NCBI GenBank assembly: GCA_910585815.1
Contig: CAJUFJ010000017.1
Span: forward strand, 1 to 60,024
Direction of reading: 5' to 3'
Length of the DNA stretch: 60,024 bases
Source: an uncultured Oscillospiraceae bacterium
GTDB taxonomy: Bacteria; Bacillota; Clostridia; Oscillospirales; Oscillospiraceae
Part shown: positions 41,723-50,286 of the stretch, in pieces
How positions within the stretch are numbered: position 1 is the stretch's first letter
Layout of the letters: the number at the start of each line of letters is the position of its first letter
Notes under the pieces: generated by a model
What the model was told of the DNA's origin: nothing
Database searches by the model: none
What the model saw: only the letters and a program-made list of their open reading frames with translations
Position numbers and translations under genes: made by a program

Positions 41723-42582
41723 AGGTTCCAATCAATCTTATCCTCGTTGGCGCACACCCGGCGCAGCTCGTCCCGGACCTCCATCAGGGCGAAGCCCAGC
41801 AGGTTCTGCCCCCGCCACGCGGTGGGATTTTCGGCGTTTTCGTTGGCCTTGCCCATGCCGATGCCCCAAATGCGGTCCCGGGGGCTGGCCTCCACCAGAA
41901 TTTTATCCCCGATGCGCAGCAAAAAGTCCTTTAATTCGGGATTTTGCAGGAATTTTTGAAAATTCCCCGTCAAAACGATGGTGTGCTTGCACTTGTCCCA
42001 CTCGGCCTGGTCAAAGTTCCGCACCTCTCGGCCCAGGGCCTTGATCTTCCCCTGAGACCGGGCTTCCATAATCTTTTCCAGCGTCTCCTCGTCCCCGAAC
42101 AGCCGGGCCTTCTCCGCCATCATAAACTGCTCCATACAGCAGTAGCGCTGGGTCTCCACCCGAAACTCCGCCATCCACCACTGGCTCAGGCAGGTCTCGG
42201 TGATGCGGCCGTCCGGCTCCGGGGTGTGGCCCCAGAAGTGGACCCATTTCAGCTTTTTGCCGGCGATATACTGCCCTTCCAGCCATTTCCGGTCGTAGGC
42301 CGGCTCGCCGTTGGGCCGCCAGTGGCGCAGGAAGTAGTCCTCCCCGTCATAGTACAGGGAGGGGTCGCCCTCCTCGTCGTCCTCCTCCACGGAAATGCTG
42401 TCCCAGAAGACAGGCTCCGGGAACAGGCGGTCGTATTCCTCCCGCTCCTTGTCGCTGAGCTTGTCCCACCAGGCCCCCAGCTTGCAGACGTAGTCCTCGC
42501 CGTAGCCCATCCGCCAGCCGATGGAGTACTGGGGAATCTCCGGGCAGGCCAGCCACTCGGGGGCCATCCATTTGTCCCGCAT
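41719..42582 (-). CDS. NADAR-domain protein (YbiA/DUF1768 type) with N-terminal extension
   Basis: This 287-residue protein carries a C-terminal NADAR domain (about 112-280): FWGHTPEP, CMEQFMMAEKARLFGD, KIKALGREVRNFD, GNFQKFLQNPELKDFLL, ILVEASPRDRIWGIGM and WRGQNLLGFALMEVRDEL. NADAR proteins are N-glycosidases that act on riboflavin intermediates or remove ADP-ribose from modified nucleotides. The first 110 residues (acidic, Trp/Tyr rich) are outside the usual domain. It is three bases after a DUF2262 gene, so the two are co-translated. Its stop is the TAG of a repeat element. Substrate unknown; an ADP-ribose-related role is possible. Confidence 0.85.
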   Translation of the reverse strand: MRDKWMAPEWLACPEIPQYSIGWRMGYGEDYVCKLGAWWDKLSDKEREEYDRLFPEPVFWDSISVEEDDEEGDPSLYYDGEDYFLRHWRPNGEPAYDRKWLEGQYIAGKKLKWVHFWGHTPEPDGRITETCLSQWWMAEFRVETQRYCCMEQFMMAEKARLFGDEETLEKIMEARSQGKIKALGREVRNFDQAEWDKCKHTIVLTGNFQKFLQNPELKDFLLRIGDKILVEASPRDRIWGIGMGKANENAENPTAWRGQNLLGFALMEVRDELRRVCANEDKIDWNL

Positions 42583-42585
42583 CGT

Positions 42586-43428
42586 TTATCCCTCCATTGC
42601 GGCGTCGTCCGGGCCGTGCTCCATGTCGCCGGAGACGTGGATGGAGTGGCCATAGAACATATCGCCGTCGGCAAACCAGAACTCAAAGGAGCCGTCCGCC
42701 CGGATCTCGATGGACTCCAGCTCCATCCGCTGGATAAACTGCTCCCGGGTGATCTCCTCGTCCTCAGCCCAGTCGTTGGCGGAGGCCAGCAGGTCATCGG
42801 CGGCGTACTCCCGCACCCGCTTGTCCCAGCTGGCCGCCCCGGCCAGCAGGGTCTTGGCCCTTTGCAGGACCTCCGCCCGGTCCTCCTCCGCGTCGAAGAC
42901 CAGGGAGATTTGCCCGCCCAGCCAGTCCACCTCGGTCTCGAACCAGTCCACCTGACGGTTGAGGGTGAAGGTGCCCAGCCCCTCCTCCCAGAAGGTAACC
43001 GGCTTCTTCTGCTCCTCCAGAATGGCCTTCAGGTCGGGGTCAAATCCCGGCTCAGGCAGGTCCAGCAGCAGCAGACGCTTGCCGTCCTCCGACGCCCGGC
43101 CCCGAAACTTGATGATGAAATCGGGCCGGGTCCGCCGGCGCAGGACCTCCAGCAGCTGTTCATCCCCGATGGTGGACAGAACAAACTCCCCCCGGTGGAT
43201 GTCGGGGCTGTCCTCCTCCATCCAGGCGGTGAGGCCGATGGAGGCCGTCCACAGGGTCTCCCCCCTGGTTTTCCCGCCGCCGAAGCCGTTGGCCCCGGTG
43301 ACCGCCAGAATGGTCAGCTCCTCCGGCAGGAATTTGGCGGCGAACGCCTTGAACTGCTTGTTCTCCGGGTTCTGAACCCGCTGCTCCTCCTCGGGCTGTT
43401 CTCCCTTTTTCTTGAATAATCCAAACAT
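42586..43428 (-). CDS. DUF2262-domain protein
   Basis: This 280-residue protein ends in a DUF2262 domain (about 135-280), visible in WDKRVREYAADDLLASANDWAEDEE (in parts: VREYAADDLL, ANDWAEDEE), RMELESIEIRADGSFEFWF and DGDMFYGHSIHVSGDMEHGP. The N-terminal half (GANGFGGGKTRGETLWTA, LSTIGDEQLLEVLRRR) is not one I can name. Function of DUF2262 is unknown. The start at 43428 follows GGAGGAACA. It is the first gene of a two-gene unit with the NADAR protein. Confidence 0.8.
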   Translation of the reverse strand: MFGLFKKKGEQPEEEQRVQNPENKQFKAFAAKFLPEELTILAVTGANGFGGGKTRGETLWTASIGLTAWMEEDSPDIHRGEFVLSTIGDEQLLEVLRRRTRPDFIIKFRGRASEDGKRLLLLDLPEPGFDPDLKAILEEQKKPVTFWEEGLGTFTLNRQVDWFETEVDWLGGQISLVFDAEEDRAEVLQRAKTLLAGAASWDKRVREYAADDLLASANDWAEDEEITREQFIQRMELESIEIRADGSFEFWFADGDMFYGHSIHVSGDMEHGPDDAAMEG

Positions 43429-43460
43429 TGGGTGTTCCTCCAAATACGATTGTACCTCAT

Positions 43461-43581
43461 GTAGGGGCGGCCTGTGGCCGCCCGTTATGAAAAGATGACG
43501 GCTGTGTGTAGGGCGCGACCACTGGGCGCGCCGCAAATTTGAGGGCATTTCAAGACGGCGCGCCGGGTCGTCGCGCCCTAC
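43461..43581. repeat. Two adjacent inverted-repeat elements
   Basis: A GTAGGGGCGG element (43461-43485, GGGCGGCCTGTGGCCGCCC) is followed by a GTAGGGCGCG element (43508-43581) whose ends GTAGGGCGCGAC and GTCGCGCCCTAC-type are inverted and whose inner arms GGCGCGCCG and CGGCGCGCC pair. They fill the space between dut and the DUF2262 gene. Confidence 0.75.
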
Positions 43582-43598
43582 ATGGGGCAGGCATCCGC

Positions 43599-44048
43599 CT
43601 ATTTTCCTGTGGACCCAAAGCCCCCCGCGCCCCGGGCGGTGTCGTCCAGCTCGTCCACCATCTGGATGCTGGCCTGAATCACCGGGGCAATCATCAGCTG
43701 GGCGATGCGGTCGCCGGGCTGGACGGTAAAATCCGATTCCCCGGAGTTTTGAAGCCCCACCAATATTTCACCCCTGTAATCACTGTCGATCACCCCCACG
43801 CAGTTGGCGGGGGCCACCCCGTGCTTGATGCCCAGGCCGCTGCGGGCGTATACCAGCGCCACATAGTCCGCCGAGGGCAGGGCGATGGCGATGCCGGTGG
43901 GGATGGTTTTCCGCCCGCCGGCGGGAATGGTGACGGCTCCGTCCACACAGGCGTGGAGGTCCATGGCCGCCGAGCCGGGGGTGGCGTAGAAGGGCAGCGG
44001 GATTTCCTTACCGATTTTAGGGGAAACCGCCTTAATTTTCAAGTCCAT
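43599..44048 (-). CDS. dut: dUTP diphosphatase
   Basis: This 149-residue trimeric enzyme turns dUTP into dUMP, keeping uracil out of DNA. The five dUTPase motifs are present: PGSAAMDLHA (I), ARSGLGIKHG (II), GVIDSDYRGEI (III, catalytic Asp), PGDRIAQLMI (IV) and the C-terminal GAGGFGSTGK (V). AGGAG precedes the ATG. It follows luxC closely on the same strand. Confidence 0.96.
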   Translation of the reverse strand: MDLKIKAVSPKIGKEIPLPFYATPGSAAMDLHACVDGAVTIPAGGRKTIPTGIAIALPSADYVALVYARSGLGIKHGVAPANCVGVIDSDYRGEILVGLQNSGESDFTVQPGDRIAQLMIAPVIQASIQMVDELDDTARGAGGFGSTGK

Positions 44049-44060
44049 ATTGTAAACTCC

Positions 44061-45359
44061 TCAAAAATTTTCTTGTTCAGGGGCGGTCTCCGGCCGTCCC
44101 TGCGGATTTTCCATGTCCACCACCCGCACATACCGCCGCAGGGGGTACTCCCCGTCGTGGGCCTCGCAGGGGAAGGAATGGGACATATGCCCTGGGGCGG
44201 TAATCCGGTTCACCCCCGCCTGAGCCAGCAGGGCGGTGAGGGTCTCCCGCTTCAAATCGGGGCAGATCAGCCCCGCCGTCTGGAGCCGCCCCCGCTGCCG
44301 CCGCAGGACCGAGACAAGCTCCTGCCGGGGCAGGCGCTTCACCAGCACGTTGCCGTGGAGGTGGGACAGCTCCAGGTTCATGTCCCGGCGGAGGGTCAGG
44401 GAACAGAGCTGGCCGGGAAAATTCAGGTCGTCGAAGCTGGCCCGGTCCACAATCTGTTCCAGCGCCGTCTCCCGGGCGTAGAGGGCCCCCTGAGCCGCCT
44501 GGCCGGGGGTTTTATAGTGGGACGCGGCAGCTTTTTCCAAAATCGGCAGAAACTGCTTGCAGAACCGCTCCGCCACGGACAGGTGACTAGTGTCAAGGTA
44601 AATCACCTGACAGGAGGAGCACAGCAGCCCGCCGGTGCGGACGATGTGTTCCGCCAGGGGGGACAGGTCCATGCCCTCCCAGCCCGACAGGTAGGCAAAG
44701 CTGAGCCGGTGACCCCACTCGATAAGCTTACAGCCGGGCGGGGCCAGCTTGCGCATGGCGGAGATTGCCCCGTCCCCGCCCCAGGTGACAATTCCGTCGG
44801 CCAGAGCGGCCAGGGCCTTAATAGTCCCGGCGTATTTGGAGGACAGGTCGAAGGCGTACAGGTAAGGGGCCAGCCGGGGCTCCAGCTCCGTCAGCTTCTG
44901 GAATACCGCCAGGGTGAGCCCCTTGTCCCCGTGGGGCAGCTTCACCAGGTTGATATTGCCGGTGAGCAGGCCCTCCACAGCGGTAAAGGCGGGCAGGCCC
45001 GCCATATTCCCCGGCGCGATGTGGAGCAGCACCCCCAGGGGCCGGACCTGGGAGCGCCCGAAGGGCCGGGGCCCGGCGAGACCGCCCAGCTCCAGGGCCA
45101 GACGCTCCTCCAGAGCGGCCCGGCTGATCTGGGGCCGCACCCGGTCCAGCTCCTCCCGAGCCCCGGGTGGGGCGTACTGGGCAATGAGGCCGTCCAGCGC
45201 CCCGCTGTCCAGCTCCGCCCCCAGGGCCTCCAGCGCGTCCAGGACGGTATCCGTCTCCAAAGGAGGACCGCTGAGGGTTTGGGCGATTTCCTCCTCCAGA
45301 TACCCCAGAACGGGGTTCAGCTCCGAGTCAGGGAGAATTTTTCCACCGGCGAAAATCAT
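44061..45359 (-). CDS. luxC: LuxC-type acyl-CoA/acyl-protein reductase
   Basis: This 432-residue protein belongs to the LuxC reductase family, which reduces an acyl thioester to an aldehyde with NADPH. Seen are GVLLHIAPGNMAGLPAFTAVEGLL (in parts: LHIAPGNMAG, EGLLTGNINLVKLP), the nucleotide region DGIVTWGGDGAI and the active-site segment GGLLCSSCQVIY, with C247 or C250 as the acyl-accepting Cys. It is coupled to luxE by ATGA. No luxA, luxB or luxD is present, so the aldehyde is not for light. It may feed lipid, wax or peptide-aldehyde chemistry. Confidence 0.85.
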   Translation of the reverse strand: MIFAGGKILPDSELNPVLGYLEEEIAQTLSGPPLETDTVLDALEALGAELDSGALDGLIAQYAPPGAREELDRVRPQISRAALEERLALELGGLAGPRPFGRSQVRPLGVLLHIAPGNMAGLPAFTAVEGLLTGNINLVKLPHGDKGLTLAVFQKLTELEPRLAPYLYAFDLSSKYAGTIKALAALADGIVTWGGDGAISAMRKLAPPGCKLIEWGHRLSFAYLSGWEGMDLSPLAEHIVRTGGLLCSSCQVIYLDTSHLSVAERFCKQFLPILEKAAASHYKTPGQAAQGALYARETALEQIVDRASFDDLNFPGQLCSLTLRRDMNLELSHLHGNVLVKRLPRQELVSVLRRQRGRLQTAGLICPDLKRETLTALLAQAGVNRITAPGHMSHSFPCEAHDGEYPLRRYVRVVDMENPQGRPETAPEQENF

Positions 45360-46480
45360 GGCATTTCCCCCTTTCCCAGCAGCTCGGCCGCGCCGGCGGC
45401 GCAGGTGGTGATGTCGTTCAGCCCCGCCCGGCCCAGAATGGTGAGATAGGGGGATTTCAATCCGCAGCCGCAGTCCTCCCCGGGAGTGAGATACCCCAGA
45501 TCATCGGTCATCACGCTGGTCACCGGGGTGGCGTTAATGAGGGGGGTAATCAGATTTACCAGCCCCACCTCCCCCATGGGCAGGGGCTTTAAGGTGCGCA
45601 CATCCCGGATAATCACCCGGGCGTAGGCGGGGACGTGGAAGTGGTGTTTTTTGCAGGTGTTGAAGAAAATCGGGTGCTCCACCGCCCCGAAAAACTCGTG
45701 GATGTTCTCCTCCTCCACCCCCAGTACCCGCCGGGCCAGGGCGTAGAGGGTGTTTTTGTCCACCTCCTGGGCGTAGTGCTGCTTCCAGCCCCCGGCCAGC
45801 AGGATTTTGGACCCCTTGGGCAGGCGTACCGACAGCCCCAGCTCCTCCAGCCGCTCCATGCCGAACCAGAGGTAGGAGGGGAAGGCGACAATGCGCACCG
45901 GCAGGCTCCCCTGAGCCCAGCGGGCCAGGGTCTTTACCGCCCCGTCCAGGTTGGGGACATAGCCCCCGTTTTTCCACTCCAGCGCGTAGAACCGACCCAC
46001 AGGCGGGGCAAAATGGGTCAGGCCGAACATGGTCCGGGCCACCCCCATCCGGTCCTGCCTGCCCGGCTTGTAGCCCAAAATCACATAGCGGGTGGGCTTG
46101 GGGGAGACCAATCTATGGTAAAAGCCAAGCCGGAGCACCATGGGAATCTCCGCGAAGATGCAGCCCCAGTCGAAGCCCACCCGGCTGAAGCTGCCGCTGG
46201 TGCCCGAGGAGGTCACCTTCATGGGGATGCGCCACCCCGGCATGGAGGCGGCATGGTGCCGCTTGAAAAACAGGGTGGGCAGAAGGGGGATTTTTTCCAA
46301 ATCATCTATGGTATTCAGACAGCCGGGGGAGAAGCCCTCCGCCTGACAAATGAGCCGGTACTCCGGGCAGTGGCGGATGTGGTAGGCGCAGTTGTCCCGG
46401 ACGGCCCGGAGAAACCGGGCGTCGGAGCCGGGCAGGTCGTAGACCCGGCTGAGCCAGAACAGTGTTTGGCGGCTGAGCAT
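45356..46480 (-). CDS. luxE: LuxE-type acyl-protein synthetase
   Basis: This 374-residue adenylate-forming enzyme activates a carboxylic acid with ATP and passes the acyl group to a Cys before LuxC reduces it. The phosphate-binding motif is KVTSSGTSGSFSRVGFD (in the first third), with the later HEFFGAVEHP, ITPLINATPVTSVMTDDLGYL and a C-terminal GEDCGCGLKSPYLTILGR that aligns with the family's end. ATG 46480 follows AAGGAGG at a normal distance; a GTG three codons upstream is too close. The acid substrate is unknown. Confidence 0.85.
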   Translation of the reverse strand: MLSRQTLFWLSRVYDLPGSDARFLRAVRDNCAYHIRHCPEYRLICQAEGFSPGCLNTIDDLEKIPLLPTLFFKRHHAASMPGWRIPMKVTSSGTSGSFSRVGFDWGCIFAEIPMVLRLGFYHRLVSPKPTRYVILGYKPGRQDRMGVARTMFGLTHFAPPVGRFYALEWKNGGYVPNLDGAVKTLARWAQGSLPVRIVAFPSYLWFGMERLEELGLSVRLPKGSKILLAGGWKQHYAQEVDKNTLYALARRVLGVEEENIHEFFGAVEHPIFFNTCKKHHFHVPAYARVIIRDVRTLKPLPMGEVGLVNLITPLINATPVTSVMTDDLGYLTPGEDCGCGLKSPYLTILGRAGLNDITTCAAGAAELLGKGEMP

Positions 46481-46530
46481 GGACGGCACCTCCTTGTTTC
46501 CGTTTTTCTAAACGCGGCCGTCCACATTGT

Positions 46531-46631
46531 GTAGGGCAAGGGCTCTGCCCTTGCCTCCTCACAGAGACGGAACCCTATCCCAGGCAGGGGCAGAGCCCCT
46601 GCCCTGCGGGCGGGACGAAGGCCGCCCTCTA
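46531..46631. repeat. GTAGGGC-family element with nested inverted repeats
   Basis: GTAGGGCAAGGGCTCTGCCC at one end, GGGCAGGGGCTCTGCCCC-type arms in the middle and GGGCGGCCTTCGTCCCGCCC on the minus strand at the other end. On the minus strand it begins TAGAGGGCGG, the stop of the U32 gene, and runs to the luxE upstream region. Confidence 0.65.
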
Positions 46632-48716
46632 CTCCACATCCCGGTAGTACAACCCCCGGGTAAAGTCGTTGGGCTGGTATTTGCCCTGATTCATGTACCG
46701 CTCCAGCACCTGGGCGCACTCCAAAGCGTTTTCGGTGGTGAACATCAGCCGCGCCCCCCACAGGCCCAGCTTCTGCCAGTCCTTCTGCTTGTCGGCCAGG
46801 AACAGCTTTTTGGAGTTGAGAATCTCGTTCCGGCACCCCCAGGCCTTCACCACGGGGAACCGCTCCCCCTTCCGGTCGGTGAGGAGGTTTACGTTATTGC
46901 AGGTGTGCCGGCCGCAGTGGTTGTGGATGATGCAGGTCTCGGTAATCATCAAAGGCAGGCGGCCGTAGGCGATAAACTCAGTGGGGAGGGTCTTGGAGAT
47001 ATCCCGAATCTGAGGAAATTTCATCTCGAAGGACACGGTGGCCCCAATCAGGCCCAGCCGCTTCAGCTCCTTCATGGTCTGGCTGTTATACACCCCCAGA
47101 CCGTAGTCCCCCCGGACAGCAAAGCCCAGCTGCTGGGCCCGGCGGACCATCCCCCAGGTGCCGGCCAGGGCCTCCTCGATGCCCAGCTCACGCAGGGCGG
47201 TCAGCTCCTTCTCCAGCTGGGGCAGCTCCTTGTCGGTACAGATGCGGGGCAGGGAGACGGCCACCGGCACCCCCGCCTGCTGGCAGCGGCGGACGGCCTC
47301 CGGGTGGGCGGCCCCCTCGTCGGCGGGGAGGTAGAGGAGGGCGGGCTTGAGCTTCAGCAGCTCGGTGCTGAGCTGGGAGGCGGTCCGCAGGGAGACGGTG
47401 AACACCGGACCCTCCTTCTGATTCTCATACCGCACCCCGGGCTGATAGGCCTCCCTCCGGCGCTGGACCGGCTTCTGCCGCTCCTTCCCCAGCTCCTCCA
47501 GCACCCGCCGCCGCAGGTCGTTGAGGGCGGACAGGGGGAGGGACAGGCCCTCCTCCACCCTGGCGGTGGCCTTCTCGCACTGGAAGGGGGTGCCCCCGGT
47601 GCGGGAGAGCTGGCCCTCCACCTTCTCCCGGGTGAGGGGGACGTTTTTGGCCTCCTCGGGGACGGGGCCCTCCACCTGGACCACCCGGCCCTCCCTGTCC
47701 TCCGCCGCCGCCTGGGCGGGCTGGCCGCGCTGGATCAGGGCGTACATCCGCACCGGCTCCTTCCGGTTCTCCACCCCGTTTTCATAGGTGGACCGGGCCT
47801 GGGCGTAGAGCTCCCGGGGCTCCTTCTCCTCCTGGCGGGTGCCGAACATATTGGGGCCCTTCTCCCCCATGTAGTAGCCGTCGGTAAAGCCCTGGCGGGA
47901 GAAGGCCTGCTTTAATGTGTCAATCTCCTGGGGGGTGGGCTCCCGGTCCTCCCGCAGGGCCCGGGCGTAGATGCCGGTGACAATGGCCACATATTCCGGC
48001 CGCTTCATCCGGCCCTCCAGCTTGAGGCAGGCCACCCCCATGTTTTGCAGGGCCTTCAAATGTCCGGCCAGGGACAGGTCCTTCAGCGACAGGGGATACT
48101 CGTCCGCCCTGCCGTTCCAGCCGTAGTTCAGCCGGCAGGGCTGGGCGCACATCCCCCGGTTGCCGCTGCGGCCCCCGATCACCGACGAAAAAAAGCACTG
48201 CCCCGACCAGCACATGCACAGAGCCCCGTGGCCGAAGACCTCAATCTCGATGGGGGCGTTCTGGCAGATGTAGGCGATCTGGTCCCGGCTCAGCTCCCGG
48301 CCCAGCACCACCCGGGTCATCCCCAGGTCGGCGCACAGCTTCACCCCGTCCAGGGAGTGGACACTCATCTGGGTGGAGCCGTGGATGGGCAGGTCGGGCA
48401 CCGACTGGCGGAGCATCCGGGCCGCCCCCAGGTCCTGGACGATGACCGCATCCACCCCGATATCGCTGGCGTGGGCGGCCACCTCGGCGGCGGCGGGCAG
48501 CTCCCGGTCGGTGAGCAGGGTGTTCAGGGTAAGATTCACCTTGCACCCCCGGAGATGGCAGTAAGAGACCGCCGCCGCGGCCTCCTCCCGGGTAAAATTC
48601 CGGGCGCCGCGGCGGGCGTTGAAGTCTCCGTATCCAAAATAGACGGCGTCCGCCCCGTTCTGAACGGCGGCAGTTACCGCCTCCATAGACCCGGCGGGGG
48701 CCAGCAGCTCCATCAT
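46629..48716 (-). CDS. U32-family peptidase/RlhA-like protein with DUF3656
   Basis: This 695-residue protein has an N-terminal U32 domain (ELLAPAGSMEAVTAAVQNGADAVYFG in parts: LLAPAGSMEA, NGADAVYFGY; and FGHGALCMCWSGQCFFSSVIGGRSGNRG with Cys that can hold a cluster, followed by MCAQPCR) and a C-terminal U32/DUF3656 half (YGRLPLMITETCIIHNHCG). E. coli RlhA of this family hydroxylates C2501 of 23S rRNA; others are linked to collagenase activity. ATGATG start after GGAGG. It follows zapA, the common Firmicute order. Its TAG stop lies in a repeat. Confidence 0.88.
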   Translation of the reverse strand: MMELLAPAGSMEAVTAAVQNGADAVYFGYGDFNARRGARNFTREEAAAAVSYCHLRGCKVNLTLNTLLTDRELPAAAEVAAHASDIGVDAVIVQDLGAARMLRQSVPDLPIHGSTQMSVHSLDGVKLCADLGMTRVVLGRELSRDQIAYICQNAPIEIEVFGHGALCMCWSGQCFFSSVIGGRSGNRGMCAQPCRLNYGWNGRADEYPLSLKDLSLAGHLKALQNMGVACLKLEGRMKRPEYVAIVTGIYARALREDREPTPQEIDTLKQAFSRQGFTDGYYMGEKGPNMFGTRQEEKEPRELYAQARSTYENGVENRKEPVRMYALIQRGQPAQAAAEDREGRVVQVEGPVPEEAKNVPLTREKVEGQLSRTGGTPFQCEKATARVEEGLSLPLSALNDLRRRVLEELGKERQKPVQRRREAYQPGVRYENQKEGPVFTVSLRTASQLSTELLKLKPALLYLPADEGAAHPEAVRRCQQAGVPVAVSLPRICTDKELPQLEKELTALRELGIEEALAGTWGMVRRAQQLGFAVRGDYGLGVYNSQTMKELKRLGLIGATVSFEMKFPQIRDISKTLPTEFIAYGRLPLMITETCIIHNHCGRHTCNNVNLLTDRKGERFPVVKAWGCRNEILNSKKLFLADKQKDWQKLGLWGARLMFTTENALECAQVLERYMNQGKYQPNDFTRGLYYRDVE

Positions 48717-48741
48717 CAGGCAAAACCTCCGGTAAATCGCT

Positions 48742-48813
48742 GTAGGGGCGGCCTGTGGCCGCCCGCTGTTTGTAAAAGAGTTCGGGTATCGGGCGGCCAG
48801 AGGCCGCCCCTGG
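48742..48813. repeat. GTAGGGGCGG-family element between zapA and U32 gene
   Basis: GTAGGGGCGGCCTGTGGCCG at the left and GGCGGCCAGAGGCCGCCCC at the right are inverted copies of each other. Confidence 0.75.
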
Positions 48814-48819
48814 GGAATC

Positions 48820-49134
48820 TTATTTCCGCGTTCCCAGCTTGAAAATCTCCCGCTTGGCCTCAGACAGCTCCAGCTTCAGGCTGTTGGCCTCCTCCAGGCC
48901 CTCCTTCACCTGGCGGCGCAGGTTTTCCGCCGCCTCCTGTTCCTTCATCAGCTGGTCGGCAATGTTCATGGCGGCCAGCACCGCCGCGTCCGCCTGGGAC
49001 AGCCGCCCCCCGGCAGACACCTCGCTCAGCTGCCGGTTCACCAGCTCGGCGCATCGGCGGACATAGCCCTCGTCCTCCGCCGCCACCATGGTGTAGTCCT
49101 TTCCGCCGATGTTGACCACAATCCGGTTCCTCAT
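48820..49134 (-). CDS. zapA: Cell division protein ZapA
   Basis: This 104-residue protein has the ZapA N-terminal domain (RNRIVVNIGGKDYTMVAAEDEGYVRRCAELVNRQL in parts: VVNIGGKDYTMVA, YVRRCAELVN) and a C-terminal coiled coil (MKEQEAAENLRRQVKEGLEEANSL in parts). ZapA bundles FtsZ filaments at mid-cell. The ATG at 49134 follows GGGGAGG. A vegetative promoter lies 58 bases upstream, divergent from the DnaD gene. Confidence 0.88.
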   Translation of the reverse strand: MRNRIVVNIGGKDYTMVAAEDEGYVRRCAELVNRQLSEVSAGGRLSQADAAVLAAMNIADQLMKEQEAAENLRRQVKEGLEEANSLKLELSEAKREIFKLGTRK

Positions 49135-49191
49135 TCTCGCTTCCTCCCCGTCCTTTTTGGGGGCACTCCCCCAGTTTTTGTCCATATCGGC

Positions 49192-49220
49192 ATTATAGCA
49201 CAACCGGACGGGTTTGAAAA
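49192..49220 (-). promoter_or_regulatory. Promoter of zapA
   Basis: On the minus strand TATAAT (plus 49192-49197) with TTTTCA 17 bases upstream (plus 49215-49220); the -35 box is weak. Confidence 0.6.
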
Positions 49221-49268
49221 TGAGATATTTGATAAAATTTCCGTTTGGCCCCCGCTTTTTAAAAAAGA

Positions 49269-49297
49269 TGGACGCGGGGGCATTTTTGTTGTAGAAT
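49269..49297 (+). promoter_or_regulatory. Promoter of the DnaD/DnaI-like operon
   Basis: TGGACG (49269-49274), 17 bases, TAGAAT (49292-49297), about 38 bases before the DnaD start. Confidence 0.55.
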
Positions 49298-49334
49298 AGA
49301 GAAACCGATTTTTGCAGAGAGGAGGGCGCCGCCC

Positions 49335-50285
49335 GTGTCCCAGACCTTTTTTCCCGGCCAGGTGCTGGCCATCGCCGCCCAGGCGGCGGACCGGCTGCTG
49401 AAGCTGGGCAGCGGCGACGCCGCCCTGCTCTACCTCCAGCTGCTGCGCCACGGCTCGGCGGAGGGGCTGAAGTGGACGGACCCCCGCCTTCAGGCCGCCC
49501 TGGACCAGCTGCGCGCCCAGGGGCTGGCCCCCGACCGCCTCCCTGCTCCGGAGCCCCCGCCCGCCCCCGAAGCCCCGCCCCCGGAGTACGCCACCGAGGA
49601 CATCACCCAGGCCCTGGCGGAGGAGCGCTCCACCTTCCCCGCCCTGGTTGGCGAGGTGGAGCGCCGGCTGGGCAAGCGGCTGTCCACCGCCGACTTGAAG
49701 AACCTCTACACCCTCTACGACCACCTGGCCCTCCCCGCCGAGGTGATTCTCATGCTGGTGGGCTGGTGCATCGACGAGACCGCCCGGAAGTACGGCCCGG
49801 GCCGGAAGCCCTTTCTGTCCCAGATCAAAAAGGAGGGGTTTTCCTGGGCCCGCCTGGGGGTGGACACCATGGAGCGGGCCGAGGAGCGCATCGCCGCCCT
49901 TACCCGCCTGCGGGGCCGGGAGAGCGAGGTGCTCCGCCTGCTGGATATCTCCCCCCGCCCCCTGGTCCAGCGGGAGAAGGACTACATCGCCGCCTGGGAC
50001 GGCATGGGCTTTGACGACGAGGCCATCCGCATGGCCTATGAGCGCACGGTATTAAAGAAGCAGTCCATGGACTGGGGCTATATGAACGGCATCCTCCGCC
50101 GCTGGCACGAGAAGGGGCTGCACACTGCCGCCGCCGTCCGCACCGGCGACCGGGACCCCCGTCCCGTTCGGGCCGGCGGGGTGCAGAAGGCCGCCCCGCC
50201 CCCCGCCGATCAGGAGCGCCGGGCCCGGGAGGACATGGAGCGCCTGCGCCGGCTGATGGAACAGATGAAACAGGAGGGAAACTGA
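49335..50285 (+). CDS. DnaD-domain replication protein
   Basis: This 316-residue protein probably helps load the replicative helicase or restart forks. It has an N-terminal winged-helix-like region, a Pro-rich linker (about 70-90, PAPEPPPAPEAPPPE) and two DnaD domains: GKRLSTADLKNLYTLYDHLALPAEVILMLVGWCID (in parts: LSTADLKNLY, EVILMLVGWC) and EKDYIAAWDGMGFDDEAIRMAYERTV with MDWGYMNGILRRWHEKGL. Start is GTG 49335 after GAGGAGG. The DnaI-like ATPase follows one base after its stop, a typical Firmicute pairing. Confidence 0.9.
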   Translation: MSQTFFPGQVLAIAAQAADRLLKLGSGDAALLYLQLLRHGSAEGLKWTDPRLQAALDQLRAQGLAPDRLPAPEPPPAPEAPPPEYATEDITQALAEERSTFPALVGEVERRLGKRLSTADLKNLYTLYDHLALPAEVILMLVGWCIDETARKYGPGRKPFLSQIKKEGFSWARLGVDTMERAEERIAALTRLRGRESEVLRLLDISPRPLVQREKDYIAAWDGMGFDDEAIRMAYERTVLKKQSMDWGYMNGILRRWHEKGLHTAAAVRTGDRDPRPVRAGGVQKAAPPPADQERRAREDMERLRRLMEQMKQEGN

Positions 50286-50286
50286 T

